A stretch of 64,000 nt of DNA from Sthenelais limicola (lineage: Eukaryota > Annelida > Polychaeta > Phyllodocida > Sigalionidae), in the NCBI GenBank assembly GCA_942159475.1, contig OW804096.1, positions 132,794,941 through 132,858,940 of the forward strand, in the 5' to 3' direction. The notes beneath the pieces are model-generated. The model worked only from the letters and a program-made list of their open reading frames with translations, was not told the DNA's origin and made no database searches. Shown in pieces: positions 23,953 to 37,957 of this stretch (its first letter is position 1; each line of letters begins with the position of its first letter). The translations under genes and the position numbers were made by a program.

Positions 23953-26900
23953 TTTACTGCATGTCCCAATTAAAGTGTCAAATGTTGCACTAGAAAGCAT
24001 TCTGCAACATAACGCTTATAATAATGCCATTTTTGGTTGACAATAGTCAACAAGTTAACAACGCTACAATTGGTGTGAAATTACTGTTGCGGGAGATTTT
24101 GATACATCATATTAGTCGTCGGGGCCGCCTCGATATCCCAATTAAGCTGTATTGTTCCATTTCCCAAATAAATGTACCCTCACTTTTTAGCAATCCAACT
24201 GGGGGAAAAACAAAACAATATACCTCCATTCAATATACCGGTACTAGTTTATTACACACACGTACATGGGATTTCATATAGGGGTTGTTCGGGGCAGTCT
24301 TTCTGAAAGCACGAAAGACATACCAATGCGATTACTGCACAAAAAATATCTGCGTTTCAGTATTGAGGTCGAAAACCTACAAGTGTCGGCATCGGTATAT
24401 CTATTCGTTTACTACATTTTATGAGCAGCTTTATCAGTCGATGTGTGTACACGTATTGTCCCCAAATACTTTGCGATAACATTCATTAAATTATAATACT
24501 GGGCCGGTTCCGAAGCATTGCTGGAGGTCGTAGGTTCCTGTCCCCAAAGTAACCTCTATATCAATTATAACATACTCAGCGATAAAAACCAGTTTTCACA
24601 TTGGTCTATACACGTGTATATAAATGTGTGGGTTAATTTTTTTCACTCAGTCTATATGAGTGCATTTAGGCCAATTCCATCCAATTCAATCAAGAACAGG
24701 TATCGAGAGAGCTTTATTCAATCTGGTCGGGTTGACATGTAAGATCAGAATTTAACGTAGATGAGGAAATGTACAATTTTGCAACAAAATTTCAACAACA
24801 TAATTTCCCCTTGACATAAGAGCCTATTTATAACGATATCCTCTGGACAAACAAATAGTCTGGTAACAATGTTGAATTTTTTTGTCATAGATATATGATA
24901 CATAATGGTTTACGTGTGAGTGCACGGCGCAGGTGGTGGGTTAATTTTATTACAGCACTCCAAATATATACCGACATACAAATGTTATAAAGGTACAATA
25001 TACTGGTCTGCTATTTCATTTTAAGCATGTCATATGATTTACAAAACGAACATTGTTACCTTGTTGTTAGAACTAGAACCGAATTAATTTAAATACCTTA
25101 ATGCTAAATTTAATAATTTAAATCAGGCTAGTCTGAGAATATTTATGCTTGATGTATGAAAATGTCTACTTGTCCTGAATAAAATATTTTAAAAATCAAA
25201 ATCATCCTACGTGTAAATCCTACGTTGCAAGTGCACAGTCATAAGAAAATATAAAAAAAGGGATAACCGCTGGATATGATATGTCTTGCAATTTACCATT
25301 ATCCTTTTTGTGCTGATCGCTATTGTACTAACCATTGGGAGGTCAACGTGGGACCTAACCAAATTCGGTATAAATAGTTTGTAGATAAATTTGATTCTAT
25401 AATTTAAGAGACGTGCATACCTATTACGCCCTGCTCATATAATATGACAGAGTATTATATCTCACAGGCTTAGCTGATGTCAAAACGGCCTTGAAAAATG
25501 ATTTAAACACAAACTTCTTTTATACTCATGTGTAATTTTAGATGCTTTTATTCCCATATTGAAGGGGAAAAGAAGTTTCTGCCCAACATCTGTGTATATG
25601 GCAATTTTAACAAGTATGTATATCATTAGGGTCTTCTACAAAATGGATCCAACTTCTTTTGCGTGTATAAGTCCAACTGAAATTTATAATCTTAAATGGT
25701 TAAAGATTTAAAACTTCAGAAGTATATGTTGTTATATTGATCAAACGAAAATCTGTAATTGTCCTTTTTGATTGTGTATCACGGGAATATTAGGTTTACC
25801 TAAGACTGAACACAAATAAAATTTTTCTAAACAAATAAATACACATGTACATACGTTATATCTATTGTTTTTTAAAAAACTGTTTTAAATAGTTTGTTAA
25901 GCCCCATTGGATAACGCCTGACCACAAACAACATTTCTTCATACAATAATGGGTGTCCACCCTAGATGTATGTTCACATATTTTCAGTTTTACTATGTCT
26001 TAAAATTAAATATCGAAGAATCTTAAATTGATAGATGGCCCATTCCATAATAAAGGTCCTGTACTATGGGGATCCTGGGGTGTACATGTTGACCAATTAA
26101 AGCCGTTGATATATGACCCGAACAGAGTGCACCTTGGAACTTTTATAGTTGAATCATACGCTTTACTATGTACTCTTGTTAGTTTTCCTCGATACTCAAT
26201 AGATATATTGTATAACTTTATCGTAGATGTTTTTTTGTTTTTTAAGAAATTTTATTGAGCTGGTTTCGGTGGTACAATGATATTCACATAATTATGTTAC
26301 CATGTTGCTGTTCCACTGATATGGTTAAACTTTCTTCAAGTCTCAGTTGCTAAATCAATGTCATGTATACATGATCTAGAGGCAATGACTCAAATAGATA
26401 GATATGCTGTCAGACCAAAGTCTTGTATACTTCATATATACATGCAGTTTGTTTCATTACACAGTTTAGTACAATGTTAGTAAAAATGTCCAAAATATAA
26501 AATACTAAATTGTATCCATACTGAATTTGTAAAAAATAATCATGTTTAAAAATAAAGTGCTTTATTAAATATAAAATTGTTCTATGATGTATTCTCAAAA
26601 TCTCATTCCCATTTTCTGATTATTTTACCATGTCAGTCCATCCATATGGGTCCATGAACATAGTCTCAAATTGGACGAAACATTTTGCGTCGCAAAAACA
26701 ACATGTTTTTCGCAATACAAATATTTAATCCACACCCGTTTACGATGACCAGTTATCAAATCTTATCTTATCACTCTAGGCCACTGGATGTAAACAAATA
26801 ACGTATGGGGATTCTACTGTCCATATAAGTAATAGACAATCGCCCTGACGTGTATTATTGATATCGTTTGTTTTCACCCGAATCTTTCTTTTATTATTTT

Positions 26901-27064
26901 ATTTTACCAGGCGGGAAAGATAATGATGACCGTTGCCATCATGTTCAACGGGGATGAGATGAGGGTTCCTTTTTCCATCCCGTTCCTGGCCTAAAGATCA
27001 AATTATACAGAGCAGTACATGGTTAAAGATTGAATTGAGGTGGAATGGAAATCGTATGTGTATG

Positions 27065-27299
27065 TGGGTCAGATTTTCAGAAAATGCACGATTCAACTTC
27101 GCCAATTTTCTCAAATAACCAAAATTTCAGACGAAAATAAAGTTCAAAATACAGTTCAACCTAGCCAAACAGATTGCTAGAATCAATGCAATACCGAATA
27201 TTCTCGAATTTACCTAATATTGTCCAAATTGGTATCTAATTTAGCAGAATTTACTAAATGTGTACAGCTGCCAAATGTATTTTCTGAAAATCTGACCCA
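27065..27299. mobile_element. TIR element (MITE), copy 2
   Basis: 235 bp, near-identical to 23002-23238 and in the same orientation, with the same terminal inverted repeats (tgggtcagattttcag at the left). It differs by a few substitutions and a small deletion near the right TIR, indicating recent spread or local duplication. Confidence 0.85.
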
Positions 27300-28969
27300 T
27301 ATATCAATAAAACCATGACATTCTATCTGTTTGATTGATGAAGTAACATTTTGACGTTCATCTTCAAAGTCGAGTTCATTTCTGCCTTGGATCGCGATAG
27401 TTCATCCCATTTTGGGGTTTCTTTATGAATAAATGAGTTTTGGTATACTTTATACTTTGACATTTCTAATTTGATAGTTGATCCCATCCGTGCATGAGGT
27501 AGTATTGTATGCACTTTTATTTTTTAAAGAAAATATCCTATTTCAATCCCTCAAAATATGGATGTTGGCGGCACGTCTTCCCACCAACGCACAGGAACAA
27601 TATATTGCAGTTGGAAGCTAGCGTTCATAACCTACATTAAAAATTGCAATTTAGGACAACACAACCGTTCAGAATCTATACAACTACTTTCTCGACGAAT
27701 TGAAGATTTAATTCATTATTACTTTACGTTGGTTACATCTGTTAAACCCCATCCATATCAGTACCTTCTTATATTAATCTGTTAAACAGATAACACCTAT
27801 CTTCAATATCTATACGTACACATGTATACATCTATATTAACACTTTCAAGATTCAGAATATCTAACTGCAGTTTAGAAGGTGGCAGAAGTATTGCTATTG
27901 GCGTAGACCGTATCCGTGTTGACCATATTTGTGGCCCTCACTGTACCTTCAACTTCGAGTTACTCCCCCCACCTCGAGTTATTCTTAAGCATCCTCCAAA
28001 GTCGAAACAAGAGAAGGCCTGCTGTCGGGGGATGCTCTTAAGGATCCTTTAGCATGGATTTGGTTGGTATCATAATATTACTTTTTTCGGTTGATATTAC
28101 TTTTACCTTCTGAGCTATATGATGGGGGCATGTATTTACATTCCAAATTAAAATCAGCATTGTAACTGGAGTACTGATGCCCACAGGATTTTACACAAGA
28201 TATTCCTATTGGATTCTTTATACTTCAACCATCTTATTTTGTAAATGTATGCATGTGATCTTGGATTGTTTTAAACATAACTAACATGTGTCATGCGTTC
28301 TCGTTGGTGTATGCAACGAGATTCTACTGTTCTTTCCATGGGACCCTGATACAACGATGTCTATGTCGCCTGCATCACTCATTGACCATGTATACTCATA
28401 AATTATCTACTAATCACAAGTGATTAGTTACTCAAAATGGGGCATTATACTAAAGCTACTGGAGATAAACTACTTAGGGTGTTTTCCTCTTTTGCTGTTT
28501 TATTGCGTTTTAGCAAACTAGGTTTTGTATATAAATTAATTATAAAGATGGAAGTCAACTCAACTGAATGCAACTCGTTTCAATTCTATTTGAGCATTTT
28601 ATTTCGTATTTTCCTTGTATATAAATGTTTAAACTAATTATACAAATTTATACAAAAATAGATACAAGGGTTTCTTTGAGTGAACGAAGTTTAAATTGTA
28701 TTCTAACAGAGCACACAAACATCAACAATTTACCCTTTATGTAATACCTTAAGGCATTATCAAATCAAAAATTACCCTTTTGCCACGACGTTTACACTCA
28801 CATTTTACTTATTAATACCCCGGGGAGTATTTAAATCAACAAAATACCTTGGTATATAATGGTACAATATTAGACACTTGTTTTACTTAGTGGGTTATTA
28901 TATTGCATATCAATCTAATGCCCTGAAGGAAGATTATTTTCGAGACAAGCGAATTCGAAGTCTCTTTTC

Positions 28970-31900
28970 TCACTCGTCGAACTTCTTTTGCTGCAAAGCT
29001 TCAACTTCAGCATCAGTTGTTGCATCTGTCTTTTGTTTAAGATCACCGTGCCCCTATTAATAAAACATAGATGAGAGTCAAATAACTATAGTTTATAAAC
29101 GCAAGTGCTTTCCAAACGTTTGGGGGTGTGAGTTCAGCAAAGGATTAGGAAAAAACGACCCATTTGGTTGAAAGAGCTAATCTGTACTCGAAACTTATCG
29201 TTTCATCTGTTGGAAATATTTCTTTTTATGTCAGCTTCATGCATATTATTATATTGAAATGACATATGAAAATATTAGGTATAGGCAAATGAATAAAAAT
29301 ATGATAAGAAAATTATCAGCATTCGATTGAAAAATTAGTCATATTAATTTGCTTCTGTTTTCCGATCGCCCTCCCCTTTCTCTGATGAAGGACTGATTAG
29401 CTACGTCTAATTTTCTGATAGGAAACCCCGACCATCTTCTGAGCTTGAGGGTCGACCAACCAATTCGAAGATAACAAACCAGAGAGTTCCGGATATATCT
29501 GGCTGAATCCAAGCTAACGTACTGTATATCAATTTTTTAAATAATCTGGTTCGACGAAATAAAAGCACTCATGGGAACAATAGGTTACGTGAACGTAATA
29601 AACTAATATGGACAACTAAGTTGGTCCCGTGCAATTGGTTACACGCTTTTCTATGTCATTCTAAAGGCTTAACTATTATGCCATCAAAATGCTTCTGGCA
29701 AAGAAAATAATTCAGTGTCCACATCGACAATATGAAATCGAGATATACAAGTTTACACGTCTTAATGACAGACACTGACTGCATTGGTTAATCTATGAAC
29801 AACCAACATAAGTAAACTATGTTTAATACAATATAATGTCATACTTACTGCAGTGATTCCCCATTTATCAGGTTTGGAATACGCTGAGCAATATGGACGA
29901 CCAGATGCTGGTTTTAAATTCTCCCAATATGAACGTTGTGCCCTGAACATAAAAACAAATTGTAATTCTATTTTTAATGAAAATATGTGACACATGTGTA
30001 TTTCTAATTTCTGCATATCAATATTTCATATATATATTTTAACAAAAATCTTTATTCAGACGGTATATATACAATTACAATCAAAACTGTCTCGTTCCTG
30101 GGAACGGTGTTCCTCGTGTCCTGAAAAGTTTAGCAATTAAACCCAGAGCCGGTTGTTGGTTGGTGAAAAACACATTAAATTACAGCTACAAACTGATCGA
30201 TTAATTACATTGTTTTGTTTATAAGATAGAATCATTTATGAAATAAAGTCAAATACCTTGTCGATCTAACATTCAACTGTATATAGGATGACAACATGAT
30301 AAGATAGTAATAATGAAAAGGTGATGAAAATCATTTGATTTATTTTATCTTATCCGAATCACTTTTCCCTTTTCATATTAAAGTATCGGCATGTATATTA
30401 CCATATTAATCGCCTATCAGTAAAGTTACTCGTGTGAAGAAACCTTGGTATCGTGCGATATCGTGGGATGCTGACCTCATTTGATATGGAAAGGTCACAC
30501 TTGATCAACAAAACGTGGTCTTCGCCCGTAGGATATTGACATACTCTATCAAAGTTGATACATTCCACTTTCCGATAAAAAGAATTGTATTGCACACTCA
30601 CCTTGCGCGAACCCAGGGTTTAGTGTGCATTTTTAGACCACCGCCCCAGGAGTCATGCTTCTCAGAGCCCTTGGGCAATTTGCCTCTCTCTTTAGCCAAT
30701 TCCTCGGCAACTGCTCTTATATGGTATGCTTCAAATCCACAGCAACCTCCAATGTACCTGACTCCGAGAGCATAAGCATCGCGTGCGTAACGATGACAAT
30801 CCCACCTCGACAATATTCTTGGCTCCAAACCTGACGGAATAGCAAAATAAATATGATGATCATTATAATGTATTGTCTTTTTTATCAGTTACCATTACTA
30901 CATATTATATATTTAGCCATAAGGCAATACCTCCCGTAGATGTTTCAGGATGGCTGGAACTTTCAAATATAAAATTTGAAACAAATTAATTGAGTCTACT
31001 CCTTCTTGATATTTCATTTCCACGAGCGTCTGTAATGTGATTTATATGACGATAAAGAAATCAGTAGAGGGATCATTTTTTTGCTTAATAGAAGCTACCT
31101 CTGCCTGCCTTGTGGATAATATGGCAAGAGGTTTTCTTTTTGTAACTTTGAATATAGATCTCCTTAAGAGGTATGTTTTCTCTCTCATTTATATAGGCAC
31201 CGTATGAAGCACGTCCATGGCGGACAATACGTCATTACATTTGAATTTTGTTGTTAAATGTTTTTGCCTGTAAGCGAATAAAAAAAAGAAAAAGATATTA
31301 TATGGTGCAATTACCGAATGGGAATTCTGGTAGATCAATAAAGCCTTGTTTGCTGGCATCTGGGGTCCAGTAGCCAAGTGGTTGACACATGAGGAAAGGA
31401 CTGAGTCCTGCACCGTCAAGTCCATCCTTCATTTTTTTCAATCCAGCCAGGGTCATGACTGGGTCAAAATGGCAGTTGATACCAACAATGGCAGCACCTT
31501 GTTTAAGAAATGGAGAACTGATTAAAGAAGCAAACAACGCAAATCACAGAATTCTGAGAATGAATTTGTCTTGATTAAATCAACTCCCATGAAGAAGGGG
31601 GTGACCACATGAGTACATGGAATATGCATTCTTATATACTATTCACGTTTTAAATTATTGTAGAATGAAATACACAATCTCGTAACATAATATATTTTCT
31701 ATATTTAAGAAAACGGAAAGGGGACACTATTATAGGCAAAGTATTATCCCACCTGCTTTTGCCATTCTTACAGCGCATTCTTCTGTTGTAACTCCATGAA
31801 GGTCACCTTCGGGACCAATACACATGGTTGACGCTGTAGGTTTTCCTGTCGCAGTGCATACCTCGATGGCCCATTCCATTTCTTCAATGTGCTCGAAATA

Positions 31901-33258
31901 CTGTAAATTGTAATTTCCACATTCAAGATCAACTCATATAATTATAGTGAAACAGTGAAATTTACACGCTATTTTTCTGATTACGAATATTATTATTCCA
32001 AACCAAAATTAATGGGATGAGAAGTTCAGATAATTTAGTAAACACACCTCGCATAAAAGAAAATCAACATCATTCTGGATGAAAACTTGAATCTGCTTTC
32101 TGAACTCTTCTTGAACCGACTCCTTCCCATTGCCCGACAGATAACTGGGACATTGGCATACTCCTCCGAGAACCAGAGCATCACCTTCTGAGGCAACCTC
32201 TTTAGCCAAGTCACAAGCAGCTTGGTTTATCGCGGCACCCTGAAATTAAGTGGCCATTATAACATATAATTATATATATCTATACATATATATTATTGAT
32301 ATTGTTATGAATTAAATTAATATAGTTTAGATTTCATTTCGCTTGGCTGAAGCTTGGTTAGTTTTTAAGAGGTATTATTAATTTGTAATTGAACATATTT
32401 TGAATGGATCCTGCATGGTACTTACTGTGTGTTTAGATTGTGCTTCATTTCCCCTGTTCTGCAGCTTATCATCGCTGGCATAGAAAGTGAAAGCTTGCAT
32501 CACATCCGCTCCTGCTCGGAGGAACTCACGATGAAGTTGCCTCACTGTAGTAACAAGAAACAAAATCTAAGCAGAATTAGATCCCAATAGAATACCTGAT
32601 ATCCCATCAAATTTACGTATACATGTATCTAACGTTGTTTACATTATATGGATTGGAATTAAAAAGTAGATTTCATTTAAAGTACATATTCGCTCTCATT
32701 CATTCAAGCTTTCAAATTGAAACGGGACATGAATGCGTTCGTTCTTGAAAAAAAAATGTACACGCACCGGCTTCTGGATGTTCTATTGTAGCTTCTGGGG
32801 TCCATGGCCCAGCCTTAACGTAACCTCTCTTTTCAAGAGCAAAGACAAAACCTCCATCCCCGATAACTGGCCCTTCAGCGAGTCTCTCGAGAATTCCTTT
32901 CTTGGTCTAAGTAAAAACACGTCAATGAAAAGAATAAGAAGCTCCACTTCAATAACATGTCAAAATATTAGAATATATTTTCCTCGTTATGGATTCCGCA
33001 AAATGATTGGCTCAAATGGGGTTTCACATGGGAATATACCTCCTTGGTTTTAATGAAATGTAAGTCCACATGCAGGAACAGAGTAAAACAAAGTTTGCGT
33101 TAAATGTTTGAGCGTTGTTATTATAGAGACGCGACACAGTGTGATTTCCTGGCGTACTAAGTATAGCGTCCCTGGATACCCGAAGGACACTGACCTACTC
33201 TGCAGGCTAAAGGCCCTGCCACATGAGTCACTGAACAACTCACAGTACTCACCGCCAT
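28970..33258 (-). CDS. BHMT: Betaine-homocysteine S-methyltransferase, copy b
   Basis: Nine coding exons in transcript order: 33253-33258, 32768-32906, 32426-32544, 32048-32239, 31753-31900, 31315-31497, 30602-30830, 29849-29942, 28970-29053, giving 397 aa. Same activity as copy a; GINCHFDP and GGCCGF keep all three zinc cysteines. Exon lengths 6, 139, 119, 192, 148 and 183 equal those of copy a. The 323-bp exon of copy a is here cut into 229 + 94 bp by an intron at 29943-30601. The last exon (84 vs 90 bp) has diverged and ends KKFDE. Exon 1 (ATG GCG before GTGAGT) is assigned by analogy with copy a and is the least certain part. The exon-6 acceptor (ACAAG) has a poor pyrimidine tract. No TATA box is evident. 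The gene is divergent from DMGDH. Confidence 0.95.
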
Positions 33259-34851
33259 ATCGGATGAGCAGGAGATGTGAGCAGCCTAGGTTCCTGAGGG
33301 GTAAGAGAGGGAGTTGAGCTAGGGCCCATGTATTTGACTCGCGAGCGACTCCCCATCATGGCTGGGGCATACCATGAAAAGAAGGGCAGGGGTGGATGAA
33401 AGGTATTGTGAGGGGAATTGGGGCACATGTATAACGGCCCAATTAAGATTATCCGAGAAAAAAATGAATTATACGCCGTTCTATGGTATAATTGGGCGTA
33501 TTTCATACCTCATGAATTCTAAAAAGGATGTGTCATATTTGGTGACAATTTCACTCATTTCATAGTGTACTATATCCTGGGTTAGTTAGGGTCAACAGTT
33601 ATAACTTGTATCAGCGTCCCTTTCCTGCTCTCGATCTGCAGTACCGGATTGTTTGCTTTCAGTTTCAATTTGTTTTCAATCCTTTTGCAAACAATGCAAC
33701 CCGATCCATATGTACACTTGTTTTGAACATGTTTGAGTATATAGAGTATGGAATCAGCTAGGTTAGGACTATTTGCACAACGCCCGACACGGACCAAATT
33801 AAATTTATTCCTTATAATACTATTATAGTATAGTTCCTATTGTAATACCGGTTCCTCTCGGAGGTGTGTGTATATGTGTCGATCGTGGCTGACAGATAAA
33901 TGAAGATAAGATAAAACGAAGTCACCGGATAGGACTTGATATACCCAGCTGAGATAAACAAAAGATGTGGCATTGGCCTAGCTAGGGTTCACTCGGTCAC
34001 CGCGAGCATGTTTTTAGCTGTCCCCATCCACCCTCAGTGTTAGAAAAATGGAATGACCCGACCTCGCAGGTCCCGACGATGGGCAAAGCTAGAGCACACC
34101 AGAGAATGCAGTTGGGTCTTGTACTGCACTCTTGTCCTATCTTTTCACAGAGGTCTCTTTTGTTGACATTTTGGTACACTGGTAAGTCTTTTGGACTCCA
34201 TTTTGGGGGCGTGACTATTGCATTAGAATTGATTAACAGTGTTTTTTACAAAAGAAAGTGCGCACACAATGTTCTTTCATATTGAAAACCATCACTAAAC
34301 ATCATTACGATCCACAACTGCCAAAATATTTCAGGGATGTAAAGACGCGTATTTGGGAAATTATATTGGCATACTAAGTTTTCTAGATATACCCAGTATT
34401 TCTTTTTTTTCCACTAAAATGTTATACGCCAGCTATGCCTATTATTAATTAATAGTTATGCTCCATATATCCTCAGGAAATGAGTTATAGCTAGTTATGT
34501 TGCTGTCGAGTTGCATAGCCTGTCAATGTTGTCTATTTCTTGGACGAGGGTGGAGCTGAGGGATCAGAAGTTATGACTAGTAGGAGTATGAACGGTGTAT
34601 GAGTTCTGATTGTTGATTGCCTGATTGGGTTAATTTGATCATGCTTTAATTTCTCATTGATTGAATGAATTGCAAATAGCTGTTAGGAATTTCATGAATG
34701 ATTATGATAGCTACGACAGAATAATGTTAATAATTATGTTAATTGACTTTCCTTGGCAGAGTAAAGCTAGTTGTGTGAGTGAGGGAGTCGCGCCACCTCC
34801 ATCCCCAGGGTCCGGTCCGTGGAGCTCGTGGAGGTATAAGACTAAGAGAAG
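33259..34851. other. Shared upstream region of BHMT-b and DMGDH
   Basis: About 1.6 kb between the two start codons, which point away from each other. It must contain both promoters, and possibly one common regulatory region. Simple GC-rich stretches lie near 33280-33380 and 34780-34850. No coding exon was found. Confidence 0.55.
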
Positions 34852-37800
34852 ATGGGGATTCACAGGTTTCTCAGTGTTCAGCCTTTGGCGCGGAGGGCAG
34901 CTGCGAGCTTGATCCAGGATAGGATCCTAACAACAGGTTGTCGGGCCCTTTCCACTACCTATAAGGTGTTGAGTGCCGCCGACGCAAAAAGGTATACTTT
35001 AAATTATATAGAATATTTACATCCAGTATATTTAGTATTCAGTATTATTTTTGTAGCTATGTTATTTTTAGTTCTACAGCATGGTGTGTTGAGGCCATTG
35101 CGCTCATATTAAATTGACGATGTATGGAGGTGGGTTTATCAATATTATTCAGAGCAATAGAAACGACGACGACATGCCTAGAGTTGTTTTGCCTAACATG
35201 GTGAAGGGCAACCTAATTGTCTATTAAATTTAATATACATAAGTAATATATGGTTTGGTGTATAAATCGACGTTCCTGATTGTATGAATGGGTGCCTTTG
35301 GAAACCACGACCGCATTACTTTATAGGCACTAGTATAGTTCTTATTCTTTTATTATACACGCATTGCTCTGAAAACAACGTATCCAGAGTGAGTTTCGCA
35401 CTATTTCACTAGTGCGTTATGTGGGGTTGTCATGGCAACCAACCTGGTGTTTTACTAAGATTACCGCTGAAATTCAAATTTATGACTCGATCTTCTCCTT
35501 TTTTCATGATTGAAAGCATATCGTATAAATCTGTTAACTAACTCGTTGGTTTCAGTCGCTCAGAATACGTTGCTACGCGACTCGTGTATTTATTTTATAT
35601 GATTACCTGTATTTATTATCTAAGATCATATACAAGTATATGTATGGTATTATTTAAATCGTGGGTGAGAGTGAAAACGATTATGGAAAATGAAAGGTCT
35701 GTGTGTTGGGGCGGGAGTGGAGTAAGGGCCACCATGAGTGTGGGTATATTATGGGTATAGTATGTACGTTATTCAATATTTATTAGAGGTGATCAGATTG
35801 CCCGTACTGTACATGTATAGGTCCGGGGCGTTTTCTATGGGGGCTTGTGATTGTGTGGTGAGATAAAGGTGGGGAGACGCGGGTGTGGTGTCTTCTGCCT
35901 GTTTGTGTGCAAGAGATAATTAAGGTCCCCCATGAATATTACATATTACGTATTATTACAGTTCGGATACCGGTAGTTGTTTTTGTTGTTTTGGCGCTAC
36001 CGAGGTGATGTACATCGAGGTAATCCCCTCAGGACAAAGCCGATTATCTATTAGTCGTTATAGCTGAATTTTCGGTTAACCTGAACTTTTTCTGTAGAGG
36101 GAGGGAGGCTCACTGTATATCGGGTAGGCTGGCTTGATAAAATGATGTGGTAATAGAGAAAGCATAATAAACTTGATCTTGTTTTATTAAATATCTCTAG
36201 CTTTCGGGCCACTTGCCCTTCTTCAGGAGTGAGTGAACTTTTTCTGATTTCCCCTCGAGTTCACGTTAAGTGGAACATATATAATGCCATTACGTCACTG
36301 ACAATGGTTTGAGCGGTGGAGGCCGGTTTATATCTTCTCACGTGTGTGACCTTGCATATGGAGATCTCACCAAACCAGACAGGATCGTGACTCTTATCTC
36401 CATGCCCTTATCGAGTCAGAATTATCTGGATCCTGCTTGTAAACTGTCCTTGTTTTACCTCAACACAACAAACAACCGTAGCCAGGTAAAACATCTCACG
36501 CCCGCTTGCGTGATCGCGTACACGTGCCCATTAATTGGCGCTCTGGGTTTGTTAAAGAGCAAAATAAAGAGTAAGATGACCCTGTTACGTAACTCTAGTT
36601 GTCTGTAATTGGTTTAAAACAAGTCCATTTTCGCTGTACGGCTGTAGGATTAAAAAGAAAAATATTAGAAGAGAATACCTATTGGTATAATAAATCAACT
36701 AATAGGTTGTGCATGTGTCATTAACTATTCTGACTGCTTTATAATACAAGCCTCTTTGTCCAAGTAGTTAGCTTCTTTGTTTTAACTATTTATTCAGGCG
36801 CGGTTACATTTACAGCGGTTTTTAAAAATCCATTTATAAATACAATATACAATAACCCCGGCTCAACTTTCGGTGGTCTTCCGCCGATGCTTTGAGAGGA
36901 GGCATAATACATTGTCTGAATCGAGTTTCAAATATTACTCTTAAATCATCCTTCCAAGGCAGGGCAAGATTCTGACTGAGACTGAGACTGAGGGCCGTTC
37001 TGCTGTTGGGAGGATGCTATTATAATTATATAGGCTAGAGAGAAAAGCCAACGTAATAAGATAGAACCAAAATTTGTTGTTTTCTATTTTGACTCGAACT
37101 GATCATTTGAATGACGTTTGTCATAAATTTAGTACATGATTCGGGCCTTTTCGTGGACATCCTTTTTGATGCGAAGCTCTATATTTTGTGTTCCCTCCCG
37201 CCCCCCCCCCCCCCCCATATTTTGTCTTCCCTTCCCTTCCGCATTAACCATAATGGATTCCGCTATTCTTTGAAGCAAATATCGGTCTTTTGCCCATGCA
37301 TTCCCCGATCATATAATATTTAATACGTACGATTCTTCTATTTAAGGACAACAGAACTTCCCACGAAAGCATGGAAGACAGAAGCGGAGACGGTAGTAAT
37401 CGGAGGAGGGGTGGTTGGTACCAGTCTTGCCTACCACCTAGCAAAAGCTGGTCAAGAAAATGTGGTGCTCCTAGAAAAATCCGAATTGACTGCCGGCTCA
37501 ACCTGGCATGCAGTAAGTCAACATAAACAAACGAATGAAGTAAAATGATATACTAAGTAATTCAAGAAGGAATACTGCCAAAGTGACGTGATTAAAATGA
37601 AAATACAAAGATAGAATTACCGTTTTGAAACGAGTCATTTGATTAAAAAAACATTTTAGGCCAATATTAATATTTAATGGGAAATGGCTTGTTAAAATGA
37701 TGGCCATTTCGATTTGATTGAGGGATGCTTCCATACTGGTCACATATACATGTATGCAATTTATAAAATCTTTGAATCAGAATATTAATGGATTAGAAAT

Positions 37801-37920
37801 ATTACTGTCTTAGGCCGGCCTGACAACGACCTTCCATCCTGGAATCAACGTCAAGAATATCCATCATTACAGTATAAACCTTTATGATACATTGGAGGAA
37901 GAAACTGAACAGGTAACAGA

Positions 37921-37957
<37 letters not shown>

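Larger units (their letters stand above)
22742..28969. other. Intergenic between BHMT-a promoter and BHMT-b 3' end
   Basis: AT-rich, with no supported exon. It contains two copies of one TIR element (23002-23238 and 27065-27299) and another TIR element (23716-23952), each listed separately. The proximal part, 22742-22900, is the BHMT-a promoter. Confidence 0.55.

Noticed and set aside
36202..36226. A full hammerhead ribozyme call
   Set aside because: Core strands match, but stem II has an unpaired A and no stem III or cleavage site could be folded; kept only as a motif.
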